Notes: generated from the letters alone by a model not told the origin. A stretch of 64,000 nt of DNA from Chitinophagaceae bacterium (GCA_019638595.1 JAHBTJ010000012.1:1-64000); one strand, 5' to 3'; shown: positions 49,256-59,569, counted from the first letter of the stretch. Program-made: numbers and translations.

Positions 49256-51730
49256 ATGTGCCTTCAATATAAATATTGGATCATTGTTATTTTTACATTT
49301 TCATTTTGCAATATAAACGTACCTCTACAAGCTCAAACACAGTTATCTCAAAAAGTAGGGATTGAAGGAACGGTTTTAACCGGGGACAATGTTCCTGTTT
49401 CACATGTGTCAGTGTATTTTAAACACAATACCGCTTCCGGTACGGTTACAGATGCTAAAGGCTTTTTCAAACTTGCCTGTGCAGAAGGTATACATATCCT
49501 TGTATTCAGCCATACTGCCTATGAGCTTTTCGAAGCAACAATTAATGTTAAAACAGAAGAGGGCGGTCGCCTGGTGTATGATGTTTATCTTAAAGAGAAA
49601 AGCATTCGCCTCAGAGAGGTGATGATTACCAGCCAAAGACCCGCTACCACGCCTTCTCTTCAGGCTGTTAAGAATGCGCACACGCTTATTGCCGGTGGAA
49701 CTTCCGTAACAACAATGACGCCGGGAATACAAAGACTTGAAACTCTCAAAGACGCCCTGAAATATGAACCAGGTATAGTAATCCAGGAATTTTTCGGAGC
49801 CAACGATCAGCCGCGGCTCAGCATTCGCGGTTCAGGCATACAAAGCAACCCGCAACGAAGGGGGGTGTATCTTCTTCAGGATGGCATTCCTGTCAATTTT
49901 TCAGATGGTTCTTTTGTGATCAGCGTAATGGATCCGATGACAACACAATATGCTGAAGTATTTAAGGGAGCCAATGCATTGCGTTATGGCGCCGCTACTT
50001 TAGGGGGCGCCCTGAACTTTGTTTCTCGCAATGGTATCCATAATAAAGGTTTGCTGGCAAAAATCGAAGGTGGCTCCTTCGGTTATGCTTCTTTGAGTGT
50101 GATGGGAGGCGGACAAAAAGGCAATTCAGATGTTTATCTGTCTTTATCTGCATCCAGGCAGGATGGTTTCAGGCAACATAATAAAAATGAAAAACTAAAT
50201 ATCGCATTTAATGCCGGACACCGGTTTTCTTACAAACTGGACAACCGTACTTATCTCAATTTTTCGCATATCAAATTTGATGTTCCGGGCCCGCTCACAT
50301 TGAGCATGATAAAAGAAGACCCGGCACAAATCAATAAAGGGCCGGATCTGCCCTACGCTATGGGACCGGACATTGCAAGAGATAAGCCGGGGAGAAATGT
50401 AACCATGTTTCGCATTGCCAATAAAACGGCTTATCAGCTAAACAGTCATTCACAACTGGTAGCGGCTGTATATTATCAGTATGCCTACGATCGTTTTGCC
50501 TTTCCTATTGTGTTATCAACCCAACGTTCAGAAACGAATGATATGGGCTTGTTGCTGCAATGGGTTCATCAGTCCGGCAGGCATAAGCTTACAGCGGGTA
50601 TTATAGGCAGCTATGGCGTTATTAACCGCAATGGCCATATTAATAAAAATGGTAAAGACTCCTATATGTTCAGCAGTGACAGGTTAACCGCGCCTAATAT
50701 TACCTGGCATGCGGAGGATAATTATGCACTCACTGATAAACTACATATTATAGCCAATATACAGGCAGTATATAATGAGCGAAACAGTAAGGATGTTTTT
50801 CCGGAACCCGGATTACGACCCTGGTACAGCCATTCTTCACATAAGTACCGTTATTTTCATTCTCAAAATATCTCGCTGAATCAATCCTATAGAGCGCTAA
50901 ATCCCCGGATTGGCATTGTATATCACGCGGATAACAAAAAGCAACTACAGATTTTTGGCAATTTCAGTACAAGTTATGAGCCGCCTACATTTGATGAGCT
51001 CACCGGCACACAGGTTACAGAGAATATCAATACCAGTCCCCAAAAATTATTTACCGTAAGGTTAAAGCAGCAGCAGGCTTTTACACTGGAGGCGGGCACA
51101 CGATATATGCATGATCGTTATTCCTGGAATATTTCCATGTATCACTCCTGGTTGCGCAATGAGCTGCTGGAAGTAAAAGATTTTGTGCTGGGCGTTAAAA
51201 CTACCAGGAACTATCCGCACAGTACACATAGTGGTGTGGAAGCAGCTATAATGGTCATTCCAATCAAGGGGGTCTTTTCTGCATCAGGTAAAGACCATAT
51301 CAGTATAAAAGCCATGTATAACTATAGCCATTTTCGTTTTTCCTCCGGTGCCTATAAAGGGAATCAACTGGCGGGAGTGCCGCCACATTATATAACGGCA
51401 TCATTGGAATATAAATACTCCAAAGGAATATTTGCCGCAATTGATATAGAGTCTCAACCCTTACCTGCCTATATAGATCATGCCAATACGTTGCAACAGC
51501 CGGCTTATACTGTATATGGCGCCAGAACAGGATACCAGGGAATCAAAAATTTTAGTTTCTATATAGAGTGCAAAAACCTGTTCAACGCTTTTTATGCGTC
51601 GGGTTATATTGTCAGCGACGAAATACATAACCCGGCATTACCTTTTCCGGACTTCACAGCGCATAATATGGCATTTTTTATACCTGGTTCTGTGAGGGCT
51701 TTTTACGCAGGTATCACTTATCAGCTCTAA
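49256..51730 (+). CDS. TonB-dependent receptor, ferric siderophore type (FecA-like)
   Basis: An 824-residue outer-membrane receptor: signal peptide (about 1-26), carboxypeptidase-regulatory-like domain (about 32-115, IEGTVLTGDNVPVSHVSVYF), plug (about 145-265: LKDALKYEPGIVIQEFFGANDQPRLSIRGSGIQSNPQRRGV, DGSFVISVMDPMTTQYAEVFKG, ANALRYGAATLGGALNFVS) and a beta-barrel with a terminal aromatic residue. This type imports ferric citrate or other siderophores. The AraC regulator lies divergent; the methyltransferase follows after 11 bases. ATG at 49256. Confidence 0.88.
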   Translation: MCLQYKYWIIVIFTFSFCNINVPLQAQTQLSQKVGIEGTVLTGDNVPVSHVSVYFKHNTASGTVTDAKGFFKLACAEGIHILVFSHTAYELFEATINVKTEEGGRLVYDVYLKEKSIRLREVMITSQRPATTPSLQAVKNAHTLIAGGTSVTTMTPGIQRLETLKDALKYEPGIVIQEFFGANDQPRLSIRGSGIQSNPQRRGVYLLQDGIPVNFSDGSFVISVMDPMTTQYAEVFKGANALRYGAATLGGALNFVSRNGIHNKGLLAKIEGGSFGYASLSVMGGGQKGNSDVYLSLSASRQDGFRQHNKNEKLNIAFNAGHRFSYKLDNRTYLNFSHIKFDVPGPLTLSMIKEDPAQINKGPDLPYAMGPDIARDKPGRNVTMFRIANKTAYQLNSHSQLVAAVYYQYAYDRFAFPIVLSTQRSETNDMGLLLQWVHQSGRHKLTAGIIGSYGVINRNGHINKNGKDSYMFSSDRLTAPNITWHAEDNYALTDKLHIIANIQAVYNERNSKDVFPEPGLRPWYSHSSHKYRYFHSQNISLNQSYRALNPRIGIVYHADNKKQLQIFGNFSTSYEPPTFDELTGTQVTENINTSPQKLFTVRLKQQQAFTLEAGTRYMHDRYSWNISMYHSWLRNELLEVKDFVLGVKTTRNYPHSTHSGVEAAIMVIPIKGVFSASGKDHISIKAMYNYSHFRFSSGAYKGNQLAGVPPHYITASLEYKYSKGIFAAIDIESQPLPAYIDHANTLQQPAYTVYGARTGYQGIKNFSFYIECKNLFNAFYASGYIVSDEIHNPALPFPDFTAHNMAFFIPGSVRAFYAGITYQL

Positions 51731-51741
51731 AAAAATAAAAC

Positions 51742-52521
51742 ATGGCAATAGAAGAAAAACTAAATGAGAAGCAGGGCCACTGGATACTGGCCAAAGTAGG
51801 TAAAAAAGTGTTACGTCCCGGTGGGCGTGAACTAACGAAGATGCTGATGAGCAATATGGACATCAACCCATCGGACGACGTGGTGGAATTTGCGCCCGGG
51901 CTGGGTTTTACAGCTTCGCTGGCCTGCGCCAAAAAGCCTAAAAGCTATACGGGGGTGGACAATAACAAGCAAGCAGCCGAACTGGCCAGGAAAAATGTGA
52001 ACTACGATAAGATGAAAATAATTGTAGCCGACGCTTCGGATACCACGCTGCCCGGCTCTTGTGCTACCAAGGTGTATGGAGAAGCCATGCTCACCATGCA
52101 GCCATCGGAACATAAAAAGGCCATTATCCGCGAAGCGGCAAGATTACTGAAACCCGGGGGCTATTACGGCATTCATGAGCTGGGTCTGCAACCGGACAAT
52201 ATCAGTGAGGAGGTGAAGCAAAGTGTGTATAAAGACCTGAGCGCTAACATCCGTGTGCATGCCCGCCCGCTTACCGTAACGGAATGGAGCCGGTTGCTGC
52301 AGGACGAAGGATTTGAAATAGTAAAAGTAGATACCAATGCCATGGCATTGCTGGAACCTAAACGTGTGTTACAGGATGAAGGCTTCTTCCGCATGTTGAA
52401 GATCATATTCAATGTAATAACGCATAGCGACCTGCGAAGCCGCATCCTGCAAATGCGCAGGACATTCCGCAAGCATAAAAATGATATCAACGCAGTAGCG
52501 ATTGTAGCCAGAAAGGTGTAA
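51742..52521 (+). CDS. Class I SAM-dependent methyltransferase
   Basis: A 259-residue soluble protein with the SAM motifs VVEFAPGLGFTASLAC (about residues 47-62), YTGVDNNKQAAELARKNV (about 71-88), IIVADASDTTLP, MQPSEHKKAIIREAARLLKPGGYYGIHELGL, and a C-terminal AIVARK. The substrate is unknown. It lies 11 bases after the TonB receptor and 6 before the lipoprotein gene, so it is in one operon with receptors. Similar methyltransferases are found next to TonB receptors in other Bacteroidota, where their role is not established. Confidence 0.82.
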   Translation: MAIEEKLNEKQGHWILAKVGKKVLRPGGRELTKMLMSNMDINPSDDVVEFAPGLGFTASLACAKKPKSYTGVDNNKQAAELARKNVNYDKMKIIVADASDTTLPGSCATKVYGEAMLTMQPSEHKKAIIREAARLLKPGGYYGIHELGLQPDNISEEVKQSVYKDLSANIRVHARPLTVTEWSRLLQDEGFEIVKVDTNAMALLEPKRVLQDEGFFRMLKIIFNVITHSDLRSRILQMRRTFRKHKNDINAVAIVARKV

Positions 52522-52527
52522 GCATAT

Positions 52528-53088
52528 ATGAGGAAATATCTGGTATATATAATGGTAGTAACGTTGTTTTCCTGCGCAAAGGACAAATATTATTCGCCTG
52601 ATGCGGACAATCCGGGTTTACTGCCCGATAAAGGAGATTACCTGGATAAAGACTATGGCACACAGGCACTGGCAGCAGAAATGGCAGGGGTGTTCAGCAG
52701 TGAGATCGGTATGGTTTATTATGATGCGGAAACCAGGACCATTCCCCAATTGTATCTCACCAGGGGAGCAAAAGATATTCATGCCACAGCGCTTTCAAGT
52801 GGCGCTATTGAAATAAGCTTCGAGAAGTTTAATACGGAGTTTATGCCCTTGCAATTGTCGGTAAAAATAAAAGCATTGATAGAAGTGAGTGGCGACACTT
52901 TGTTATTACGCGGCACTGACGGAGTAGTACGTACCGGCAGTGATGATGGGCCGATAGGACAGCCGCTCCCCGAAAGTGATGACGCGGAGCTAACAGGAAT
53001 GTATATACGCAGTAAAAAAGAATTAAGGGTATTGATAGACCTGATGCTTCCCATACCGGTAAAAGCAACGGTAAGCGGTAAAAAATGA
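52528..53088 (+). CDS. Predicted surface lipoprotein (operon)
   Basis: A 186-residue lipoprotein (MRKYLVYIMVVTLFSCAKDKYYSPD, Cys16). The K-D-K after the Cys resembles a weak surface export signal. The rest, FSSEIGMVYYDAETRTIPQLYLTRGAKDIHATALSSGAIEISFEKF and STELK-type strands, is unrecognised. It is placed between methyltransferase and heme-type receptor and could be an accessory of that receptor. ATG at 52528, 6 bases after the previous stop. Confidence 0.68.
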   Translation: MRKYLVYIMVVTLFSCAKDKYYSPDADNPGLLPDKGDYLDKDYGTQALAAEMAGVFSSEIGMVYYDAETRTIPQLYLTRGAKDIHATALSSGAIEISFEKFNTEFMPLQLSVKIKALIEVSGDTLLLRGTDGVVRTGSDDGPIGQPLPESDDAELTGMYIRSKKELRVLIDLMLPIPVKATVSGKK

Positions 53089-53127
53089 GGCGGCAGGAAA
53101 TTAATTAAGAAAAGAACAAGCACCGTG

Positions 53128-55611
53128 ATGAAACAAATATACTTTTTGGCGTGCATGCTGCCTGGTATCCTCAACCGGAAAAGGATAGGGATGCTGATTT
53201 GCTTCACAGGGCTCTTATATACAGAAGTGCAGGGGCAGGTTGATTCCACCGGGACAGATTCCATAAAAGGGAAAAGTCTTAAAGAAGTGATCATAACCGC
53301 AGATAAGAAGAAAAGAGAGATTGGCGCAGTGAGTGTCGGGCAAAAACAACTGGCTACTGAAATGACGTCAGATATAAGAGACCTGGTGCGCTATATACCC
53401 GGTGTGGGTATCTCCTATTCCGGCACCCGTGGCGGAAACAGGGGCTTTGCCATCAGGGGAGTGGAAGCAAACCGTGTAGCCATAAGTGTGGATGGTGTTT
53501 TACAGCCCGAAATACATGAAAACATGGTATTCAGCGCGTATGGGCTTTCCAACGCATCCCGTATTGAGTTCGATCCCTATTTTATTTCAGCTATTGATAT
53601 TCAGAAAGGCGCTGCTTCATTTGCGGTTGGCTCCGGAGCGCTGGGCGGCGCTGTGAATTACACCACCAAAAAGGCGGATGACCTAGTTGCGAAAGATAAA
53701 AGTTATGGAGCAATTGCACAGCTTGCTTATAACAGTAAAGATAACATGCGCATGCTGCTGGGTGGCGCTGCCGTGAAGAAAGGAAAATTTGAAGGGCTTT
53801 TGATGTTTGCCCGTCGCGATGGAAATGAGCTAAATAATTTCCAGCATGGAAAACTGAGCCGTAATGTTACTTCCACAGCGATAGATCCCATGGACTACGC
53901 ACAACATACTTTACTGGGTAAGATCAGTTATCTGCCGGCTACACATCACCGTATAGATGTAAGCTATTACATGCTGGATAAAAAAGTAGATGCAGAGATA
54001 TGGTCGCAGGAACCTTTGGATATTTTTACTTCTGCCGATAAGCCCTATTACTATTCCCATGACCAGACGCTGAGTAAATCCTATACCATCAACTATGTTT
54101 ATACGCCTGAAAATGGGTTCTTTAAAAAAATAGGATTGTCTGCGAACCTGCAAAATTCCTGGCTCGATGCCCGTACCTGGTCAGAATACTATCGTCCTAA
54201 TTTTTATGGTAACGGCAATTACAGCCTGATATATGAAGGCAGAAGAGACAAATACAGAGGGCAGGAAATAAAGGATCGGATTGCCAAACTGTACACAGAT
54301 CTTAAAGATGTTACAACCGGTTTTTTGGGTGTTCACCAGTTTACTTTTATTGCTGCTGTTACTAACAAATATAACGACAACAGGAATGTAGATGTGGAAG
54401 AACCGAGAGCCTCCAATGAAATTGATGGTTATACTGTCCGTATGGGGCAACGTTATGAGTTTGGGGAAAGCATGGGCCGGTTCATCAACAGCTATTCCTT
54501 TCAAAGACCCATCAACCGCCAAAGCTACCAGGTAAGTATAATGGATAAGATACAGATCACACCTCAGCTAAGCCTTACGCTCGGTGGACGTTACGATCAT
54601 TTTATCACTGCCGATAAGGAATGGGATTATAATAATGATCAATATTATATGGACTACCTGCTGCGCAACCTGCAGGATGTGAAAATGAATGAAAGCGGCA
54701 TTGCCGATACAGACAAAGGCTTATCTTTTCTAACTACCGCCAATTACCGTTTTCACGAGTACCTGCAGTTGGGCTATAAATTTTCAACCGGTTTCCGGGT
54801 ACCCACACCCGAAGAAAAGTACTTCCAGTATTTTTCTTCATGGCCTTCTTTTTTGGTATTGTCCAACAGGGATCTGAAAGCGGAAACCTCCAAAAACCAT
54901 GAAATAGAGTTAGCAGGATCTGGTAAACTCGGCACGTACACTCTTAATTTTTATATTACTGATTACGAAAATTTTATTGATGTAGAACAGGGAACCATTG
55001 AAGCGATCAGCCAGTTGGATAACAGTAAAAAGAAGCTTTCCTATGCCCGCAATGTCAACAGGAGATCAGCCAGCCTGAAAGGACTTGATGCAAAAATTTT
55101 TATTGAGCTGCAGGAGTTATGGGCGCCGTTAAAAGGCTTTAGTCTTACTACCGCTGCCAGCTATGCCAAAGGCACTACCTCCTACGGAACCAGTATGCTG
55201 GGCGTGCAGCCGCTTACCGGTTTAATGAGCCTGGAATATTTGTCAAAAAAACAAAAATGGCATGCCAGCATTAAAGCAAACATCTTTAGAGCAAAAGGCA
55301 GGAGCGAAACCCGGTTCATAGAAAAAACGCCGGTTAGAGAAGTGCAACGTTCATTCCCTTCTTTGTTTCTGCAGGATGCCAACACCTTTGATGTTCTGGG
55401 ATATTACAACATAAATAAAAAGATCACTGTGAGAGCCGGCATTTATAACATCACCAATCAACAATACTGGCGTTGGGACGACCTGCGGCAACTGACCAAC
55501 CCTGCCCTGTTGCCGCATATTGAAAATTTCTTTAGGGAAGGCAGTAAAACAATCACCCGGTTTTCACAACCTAAAAGATATTTCAGCGCAGCGCTGGAAC
55601 TAAAACTATAG
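53128..55611 (+). CDS. TonB-dependent receptor, heme/hemoglobin type
   Basis: An 827-residue outer-membrane receptor from ATG 53128 (a GTG at 53125 is just before). Signal segment about 1-38 (unusually long), TonB-box-like KSLKEVIITA, plug of the TonB-hemoglobin family (LVRYIPGVGISYSGTRGGNRGFAIRGVEANRVAISVDGVLQPEIHE, IDIQKGAASFAVGSGALGGAVNY) and a barrel with FSTGFRVPTPEEKYFQYF, then YSLTARAG-type closing segments ending in PKRYFSAALELKL. The plug has the VDG and GSGALGGAV motifs seen in HmuR/HasR-like receptors. Followed immediately by a lipoprotein gene. Heme specificity is inferred. Confidence 0.86.
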   Translation: MKQIYFLACMLPGILNRKRIGMLICFTGLLYTEVQGQVDSTGTDSIKGKSLKEVIITADKKKREIGAVSVGQKQLATEMTSDIRDLVRYIPGVGISYSGTRGGNRGFAIRGVEANRVAISVDGVLQPEIHENMVFSAYGLSNASRIEFDPYFISAIDIQKGAASFAVGSGALGGAVNYTTKKADDLVAKDKSYGAIAQLAYNSKDNMRMLLGGAAVKKGKFEGLLMFARRDGNELNNFQHGKLSRNVTSTAIDPMDYAQHTLLGKISYLPATHHRIDVSYYMLDKKVDAEIWSQEPLDIFTSADKPYYYSHDQTLSKSYTINYVYTPENGFFKKIGLSANLQNSWLDARTWSEYYRPNFYGNGNYSLIYEGRRDKYRGQEIKDRIAKLYTDLKDVTTGFLGVHQFTFIAAVTNKYNDNRNVDVEEPRASNEIDGYTVRMGQRYEFGESMGRFINSYSFQRPINRQSYQVSIMDKIQITPQLSLTLGGRYDHFITADKEWDYNNDQYYMDYLLRNLQDVKMNESGIADTDKGLSFLTTANYRFHEYLQLGYKFSTGFRVPTPEEKYFQYFSSWPSFLVLSNRDLKAETSKNHEIELAGSGKLGTYTLNFYITDYENFIDVEQGTIEAISQLDNSKKKLSYARNVNRRSASLKGLDAKIFIELQELWAPLKGFSLTTAASYAKGTTSYGTSMLGVQPLTGLMSLEYLSKKQKWHASIKANIFRAKGRSETRFIEKTPVREVQRSFPSLFLQDANTFDVLGYYNINKKITVRAGIYNITNQQYWRWDDLRQLTNPALLPHIENFFREGSKTITRFSQPKRYFSAALELKL

Positions 55612-55617
55612 ATAGAA

Positions 55618-56211
55618 ATGAAGAAAAGCTGTTTTATAATAATGTGTGTTGGATTGCCAATATTGATGCTGACAAGCTCCTGCAAGCGGGAATTTGATCA
55701 CGATGCAGATTTTCAGTTGAATGAGCCGGCAAAAGTGTTTGGCGACAATACAAGACTGTTCACTAAAATATTCCAATTTGATAACGGGGAGGCTTACCTG
55801 TGGTTTGATATCCGCAATGAGATAGCCAATTTTTCCAAACCTTTCCTGGGACAGCCATTCAATGAAAATGGTATTGAGCGCTATAAGCGTATTGACCTGA
55901 GAGGAAGACTGTATGAATACAATGAAAGTAAAGAGGAATTGACCATACTGGGTTACCCTTTGGATATCGCGACCGGGCAGGATATGCCCGCGGATATCGT
56001 GTATGGCTTTGGAAGAAAACAAAAAGAAGGGTGCGAGCTGATAGCGGATCCCGCCCAACGAAGCCGTTGCGAAAGAACTTTTTCATTGCGGCTAAAACGA
56101 ATGCTTTTTAAGGATATCGGCTTTACACTACAAGTAAACGAAGAAGGTAATTACAACGGTAAAGTATTGAAGATGTACGACATGAACCAGGATATCATTT
56201 TGGTGAATTAA
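55618..56211 (+). CDS. Predicted surface lipoprotein (after heme receptor)
   Basis: A 197-residue lipoprotein (LPILMLTSSCKREFDHDADF, Cys22), with KRE right after the Cys, like the K-(D/E)2 export signal. The mature part, FQLNEPAKVFGDNTRLFTKIFQFDNGEAYLWFDIRNEIANF and RIDLRGRLYEYNESKEELTIL, has no known family to me; it is not HmuY. It starts 6 bases after the receptor stop, so both are cotranscribed and it may be a heme or heme-protein binder. Confidence 0.7.
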   Translation: MKKSCFIIMCVGLPILMLTSSCKREFDHDADFQLNEPAKVFGDNTRLFTKIFQFDNGEAYLWFDIRNEIANFSKPFLGQPFNENGIERYKRIDLRGRLYEYNESKEELTILGYPLDIATGQDMPADIVYGFGRKQKEGCELIADPAQRSRCERTFSLRLKRMLFKDIGFTLQVNEEGNYNGKVLKMYDMNQDIILVN

Positions 56212-56281
56212 AAACACGCTGAAACTCTTATTATACAATAAACATTAAATAACATTTACGAATTGTATAAAATACACAAAT

Positions 56282-57298
56282 ATGAATAAAATAAAAACCT
56301 CCCTGTATATGATGCTGGCAGCAGCCATTCTGGCCGCGGGCTTCAGCTCCTGCACCAAAGAGCTGGACTTAGATGAGGAAACCCTGATCGCTTTGGAAAA
56401 GCAGGAAAAAATGAAAAAGCTGGACGAGCTTTTTGACCTTGCCTTTACCGACCCGGCAAAAGCAGAAACGGATTACTACCAGTTCTATACAACCGAATTA
56501 CTCACGGAAACACAAAACTTTGTGGTAGACAACGATGTACGCATGCGTAATACGTTTACCGACCTGGCCATACGGCTCAATACCAATTTTGAAAAGATAA
56601 AAGCCCTCCCCGGATCATCTTCTCTCTTTGATCTTTACAAAGTGAAATATGACAACTGGATACTGAACCGATCCCTTATCGGAGAGATCCCGAACCAGAT
56701 CAGGAGAGGTGAAAAGCTGGAAAAATTTGAGAGCAAAGTAGACGAAGTTTCAGCATACTTCCAGGCACAGGTTGATGCGTTTAAGGCAAAAAACCCTGTT
56801 GACCAAAACATCCTCAATAAGCAATGGACAGCATTTAAATTTATTGTGAAGCCCGATTTCAGCGCCTATTTCATTATGAACTATGATTTTAAGTTCCTGG
56901 CAAATGGGGGACTGGATATCAACAATTTCTACCTGTTCCCGATGTACAATCTGAAAAGTGTTGAAGCAGGCGGTTATACCAGTTTTGAAGAATCCACCAA
57001 TTTTAGCCAGGATTTGGCGGATATACAGCTTTCACCGGCATCTTATGCAGTGTATAACAACAAGATCTTCTTCTATTTCCATTTCAAAGCCAGCCCGAAC
57101 GCTGCCGACGGAAAGCTGAACAGGGAATGGTGCTACGAATTTGACTACACGACAGAAGAAAACACGCTGACGCTGTCAAATCCAAGGGTGATGTATCTGA
57201 TGAATCCATTGTTTTACCAGGCAGGATATGGCGATAAGCACTACGAGTTACTGTATTTTGACGCGCTGCGGGAACCTGTAATCTTAACCGCGCAATAG
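56282..57298 (+). CDS. Surface lipoprotein A (module copy 1)
   Basis: A 338-residue lipoprotein: signal ending in AAGFSSC (Cys24), then TKELDLDEETLIALEKQEKMKKLDELFDLAF, a helical region, and a beta-rich second half with ANGGLDINNFYLFPMY, VYNNKIFFYFHFKASPNAADGKLNREWCYEFDY and NTLTLSNPRVMYLMNPLF. Unrecognised family. A second copy (A') lies at 60391. The nearly acidic start after the Cys suits surface export. A 70-base gap before it could hold a promoter. Confidence 0.75.
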   Translation: MNKIKTSLYMMLAAAILAAGFSSCTKELDLDEETLIALEKQEKMKKLDELFDLAFTDPAKAETDYYQFYTTELLTETQNFVVDNDVRMRNTFTDLAIRLNTNFEKIKALPGSSSLFDLYKVKYDNWILNRSLIGEIPNQIRRGEKLEKFESKVDEVSAYFQAQVDAFKAKNPVDQNILNKQWTAFKFIVKPDFSAYFIMNYDFKFLANGGLDINNFYLFPMYNLKSVEAGGYTSFEESTNFSQDLADIQLSPASYAVYNNKIFFYFHFKASPNAADGKLNREWCYEFDYTTEENTLTLSNPRVMYLMNPLFYQAGYGDKHYELLYFDALREPVILTAQ

Positions 57299-57329
57299 CA
57301 GAATAACTATTAAAAAAATACGAAATAAA

Positions 57330-58472
57330 ATGAAAAATTATATACTATCCGTCTTATCTCTTTTGATGCTATTATTTGCCAATAGCTGTAAAAAAGAAGA
57401 AATATATGTGTACAATACACAAAATACGCCCGATCTGAGCAATCCGATCATTGAAAAAATGACCAATATACTCTGGTATCGGGGAGGGCTGACGACCACC
57501 GAGGCCTGGGCTACACAAAATAACTTTTACAAACCGGCGGAGTATGCTTCTTCTCTGCTGTACCAGGCGGCCTGGGCAAACTTTATATTGTATCGCGACG
57601 GCACTTCCAATATGGTGTTTACACCACCATTTGCCCAAAATGCGGTCATCCATTGCAAAGGCAACTGGGAGGTTTCCAAAGAAGAAGAGAACACCATCAT
57701 CATTGCCACGAAAACCCCGGTTACCAGCGTAACGGGAAAGATCAAAATTTTAGATATGGAGGCTAAGGATAACCTGATCAGGGCGAAGATATCCATTGAT
57801 TTTGGCGATCGCCTGCTCGAATTAGGCCTTATCAACGAATCAACTTATGAACATCAGTCACCAGCAATGATTTCCGGCCTGGATCCGGAATGGGTGAATC
57901 AGCAAACCATTCTGAAAGATCCGCTGAAAGCGGATGATTTCACGGGCGCCTGGAAAAACGGGATAGACTATGACAGCCAGACAGAACAAATGCCTTTGGA
58001 AAATTTAGTGCGTTATACTTATATCGAGGATCTGCTGGCCCATACCCCCATGTTTTTAAATGGTTTGGTTTTTAACCTGCAAAATAACGGGAAAGCCCAA
58101 ATAGTCTACCCGTCAACCTATAACTGGGATTTGAAAATGGATCAGAACATCAAAATTATTTCGGAGGGTAAATGGTCGGTTAAAGGAAATAAAATGCTGC
58201 TTGAAACGGATGAAGAATTGTTTATGACTATCGGGGAGGGACTGTTCAATTTCAAGCCGCACCTGCCGGGGCTACAACTATTGGGCTACGGAGAACGCTC
58301 TAATTCTGCTTACCGTATTCTGCCAAAACGTTTTTACAGTTTTGAGATCATCAGGCGCACTGATATTGGTTTCTGGACAAGGGTAACAACCAATACCGAG
58401 GTGTTCTACACCTTTATGTCTAAAACACAATTCGATGGCAGCAATACCCTGAATGTTAAACAGCTATTCTAA
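57330..58472 (+). CDS. Surface lipoprotein B (module copy 1)
   Basis: A 380-residue lipoprotein. The signal ends LLFANSC (Cys20), followed by KKEEIYVYNTQNTPDLSNPII; the KKEE is a good K-(D/E)2 surface export signal. Mature region: LYQAAWANFILYRDGTSNMVFTPPF, HCKGNWEVSKEEENTIIIATKTPVTS, and closing SFEIIRRTDIGFWTRVTTNTEVFYTF. The repeated WxVS...NTIIIxTKTPV pattern resembles lipocalin-like strands. Family not recognised. Copy B' at 61416 shares most of its start. Confidence 0.75.
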   Translation: MKNYILSVLSLLMLLFANSCKKEEIYVYNTQNTPDLSNPIIEKMTNILWYRGGLTTTEAWATQNNFYKPAEYASSLLYQAAWANFILYRDGTSNMVFTPPFAQNAVIHCKGNWEVSKEEENTIIIATKTPVTSVTGKIKILDMEAKDNLIRAKISIDFGDRLLELGLINESTYEHQSPAMISGLDPEWVNQQTILKDPLKADDFTGAWKNGIDYDSQTEQMPLENLVRYTYIEDLLAHTPMFLNGLVFNLQNNGKAQIVYPSTYNWDLKMDQNIKIISEGKWSVKGNKMLLETDEELFMTIGEGLFNFKPHLPGLQLLGYGERSNSAYRILPKRFYSFEIIRRTDIGFWTRVTTNTEVFYTFMSKTQFDGSNTLNVKQLF

Positions 58473-58504
58473 TAGTACATTTTCAGCACATTAATAATAT
58501 CAAG

Positions 58505-59569
58505 ATGAAAAAAATATTAAAAATAATCACAGCAACCATCCTTGGACTGTTGTTGTTTACCGCCTGCAAAAAAGAAGAACTGGTGGTAGTGAACGAACCG
58601 CTTGAATTAGACGAGAACTCTCCGAAATACCAGGAATACATGATTGAACGGGCCATTAATTTAATTGAACTGTTCCGCTTCGACAAATTGGGCAATACCA
58701 TCGACAGGATCAAAGACCCGGCTAAAAAAGCGGAAATACTGGCCATGCTTGATGAATACAGAACCCGCGCAAAAAACGAGGCATGGTATTATGTAACGCC
58801 GGAAAACGATACCCTGTACTTTTTTCCACCTGTAGAAGGCAGCCGTTTAGAAGCTAAAAATAGCCACATCAATTTTACCCCCTTATTCATTCAGTTTCCC
58901 TGGCAGAAACAAATAGTGAATGTAAGAGGAATGCTGCATGGAATGGGCATTTTTCCTAACCTGGAGCAGTTTGGCGTTGGCAATTGCCTGGCAACGGGAG
59001 TAAAGGATATGGATCAATTACCTGAATTAAAACTTTTTAGCTGGACGTTTATGATTGAGTTCCTGCAATATTTTTATCCGGATCTGGTATTCGAAACAAT
59101 CCCTTTACAGGTTGACTTATCTAAAAACAGCAAACTGGAGAGAATAGATGTGGATCACATTGACATATCCGACATACAATTCCCCGGTCATAAGCTGACA
59201 GACTATTTTGGTTTAACAGATGGCATTTTCGATAATAATCTAAGCAATATAAATGCAAACAAGATTGTAGTCAGAACATCTGCGGCGGCTGATCCGGAAG
59301 TAACCCTGTCAAATAGTGTTGGTCAGTTAGAACTGACCGATATTTCCGGGATTAAAAAATTAGATCTGAGCAACATAAAAGATTTGGAATTAATCACTCT
59401 TGCATCAAGGACTATTGAAGAGCTGACGCTCCCGGACGGCATCACGGATGAAATATTGGAAAACAGCCGCTCTATCGCTTCGTGGGCAGAGCCGTTGCGG
59501 TTAAAACAAGGTTGTATTATTCACAATGCACCCGAAGGCATAGAGAGACATGTACAATACTATCAATAG
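58505..59569 (+). CDS. Surface lipoprotein C, LRR-like (module copy 1)
   Basis: A 354-residue lipoprotein (LLFTACKKEELVVV, Cys20) with KKEE after the Cys. Residues about 25-110 are helical (MIERAINLIELFRFDKLGNTIDRIKDPAKKAEIL), after which come LRR-like strands: LEQFGVGNCLATGVKDMDQLPELKLFSW, SKLERIDVDHIDISDIQFPGHKL and DISGIKKLDLSNIKDLELI. Copy C' (62580) is longer. Function unknown; LRR parts usually bind proteins. Confidence 0.75.
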   Translation: MKKILKIITATILGLLLFTACKKEELVVVNEPLELDENSPKYQEYMIERAINLIELFRFDKLGNTIDRIKDPAKKAEILAMLDEYRTRAKNEAWYYVTPENDTLYFFPPVEGSRLEAKNSHINFTPLFIQFPWQKQIVNVRGMLHGMGIFPNLEQFGVGNCLATGVKDMDQLPELKLFSWTFMIEFLQYFYPDLVFETIPLQVDLSKNSKLERIDVDHIDISDIQFPGHKLTDYFGLTDGIFDNNLSNINANKIVVRTSAAADPEVTLSNSVGQLELTDISGIKKLDLSNIKDLELITLASRTIEELTLPDGITDEILENSRSIASWAEPLRLKQGCIIHNAPEGIERHVQYYQ

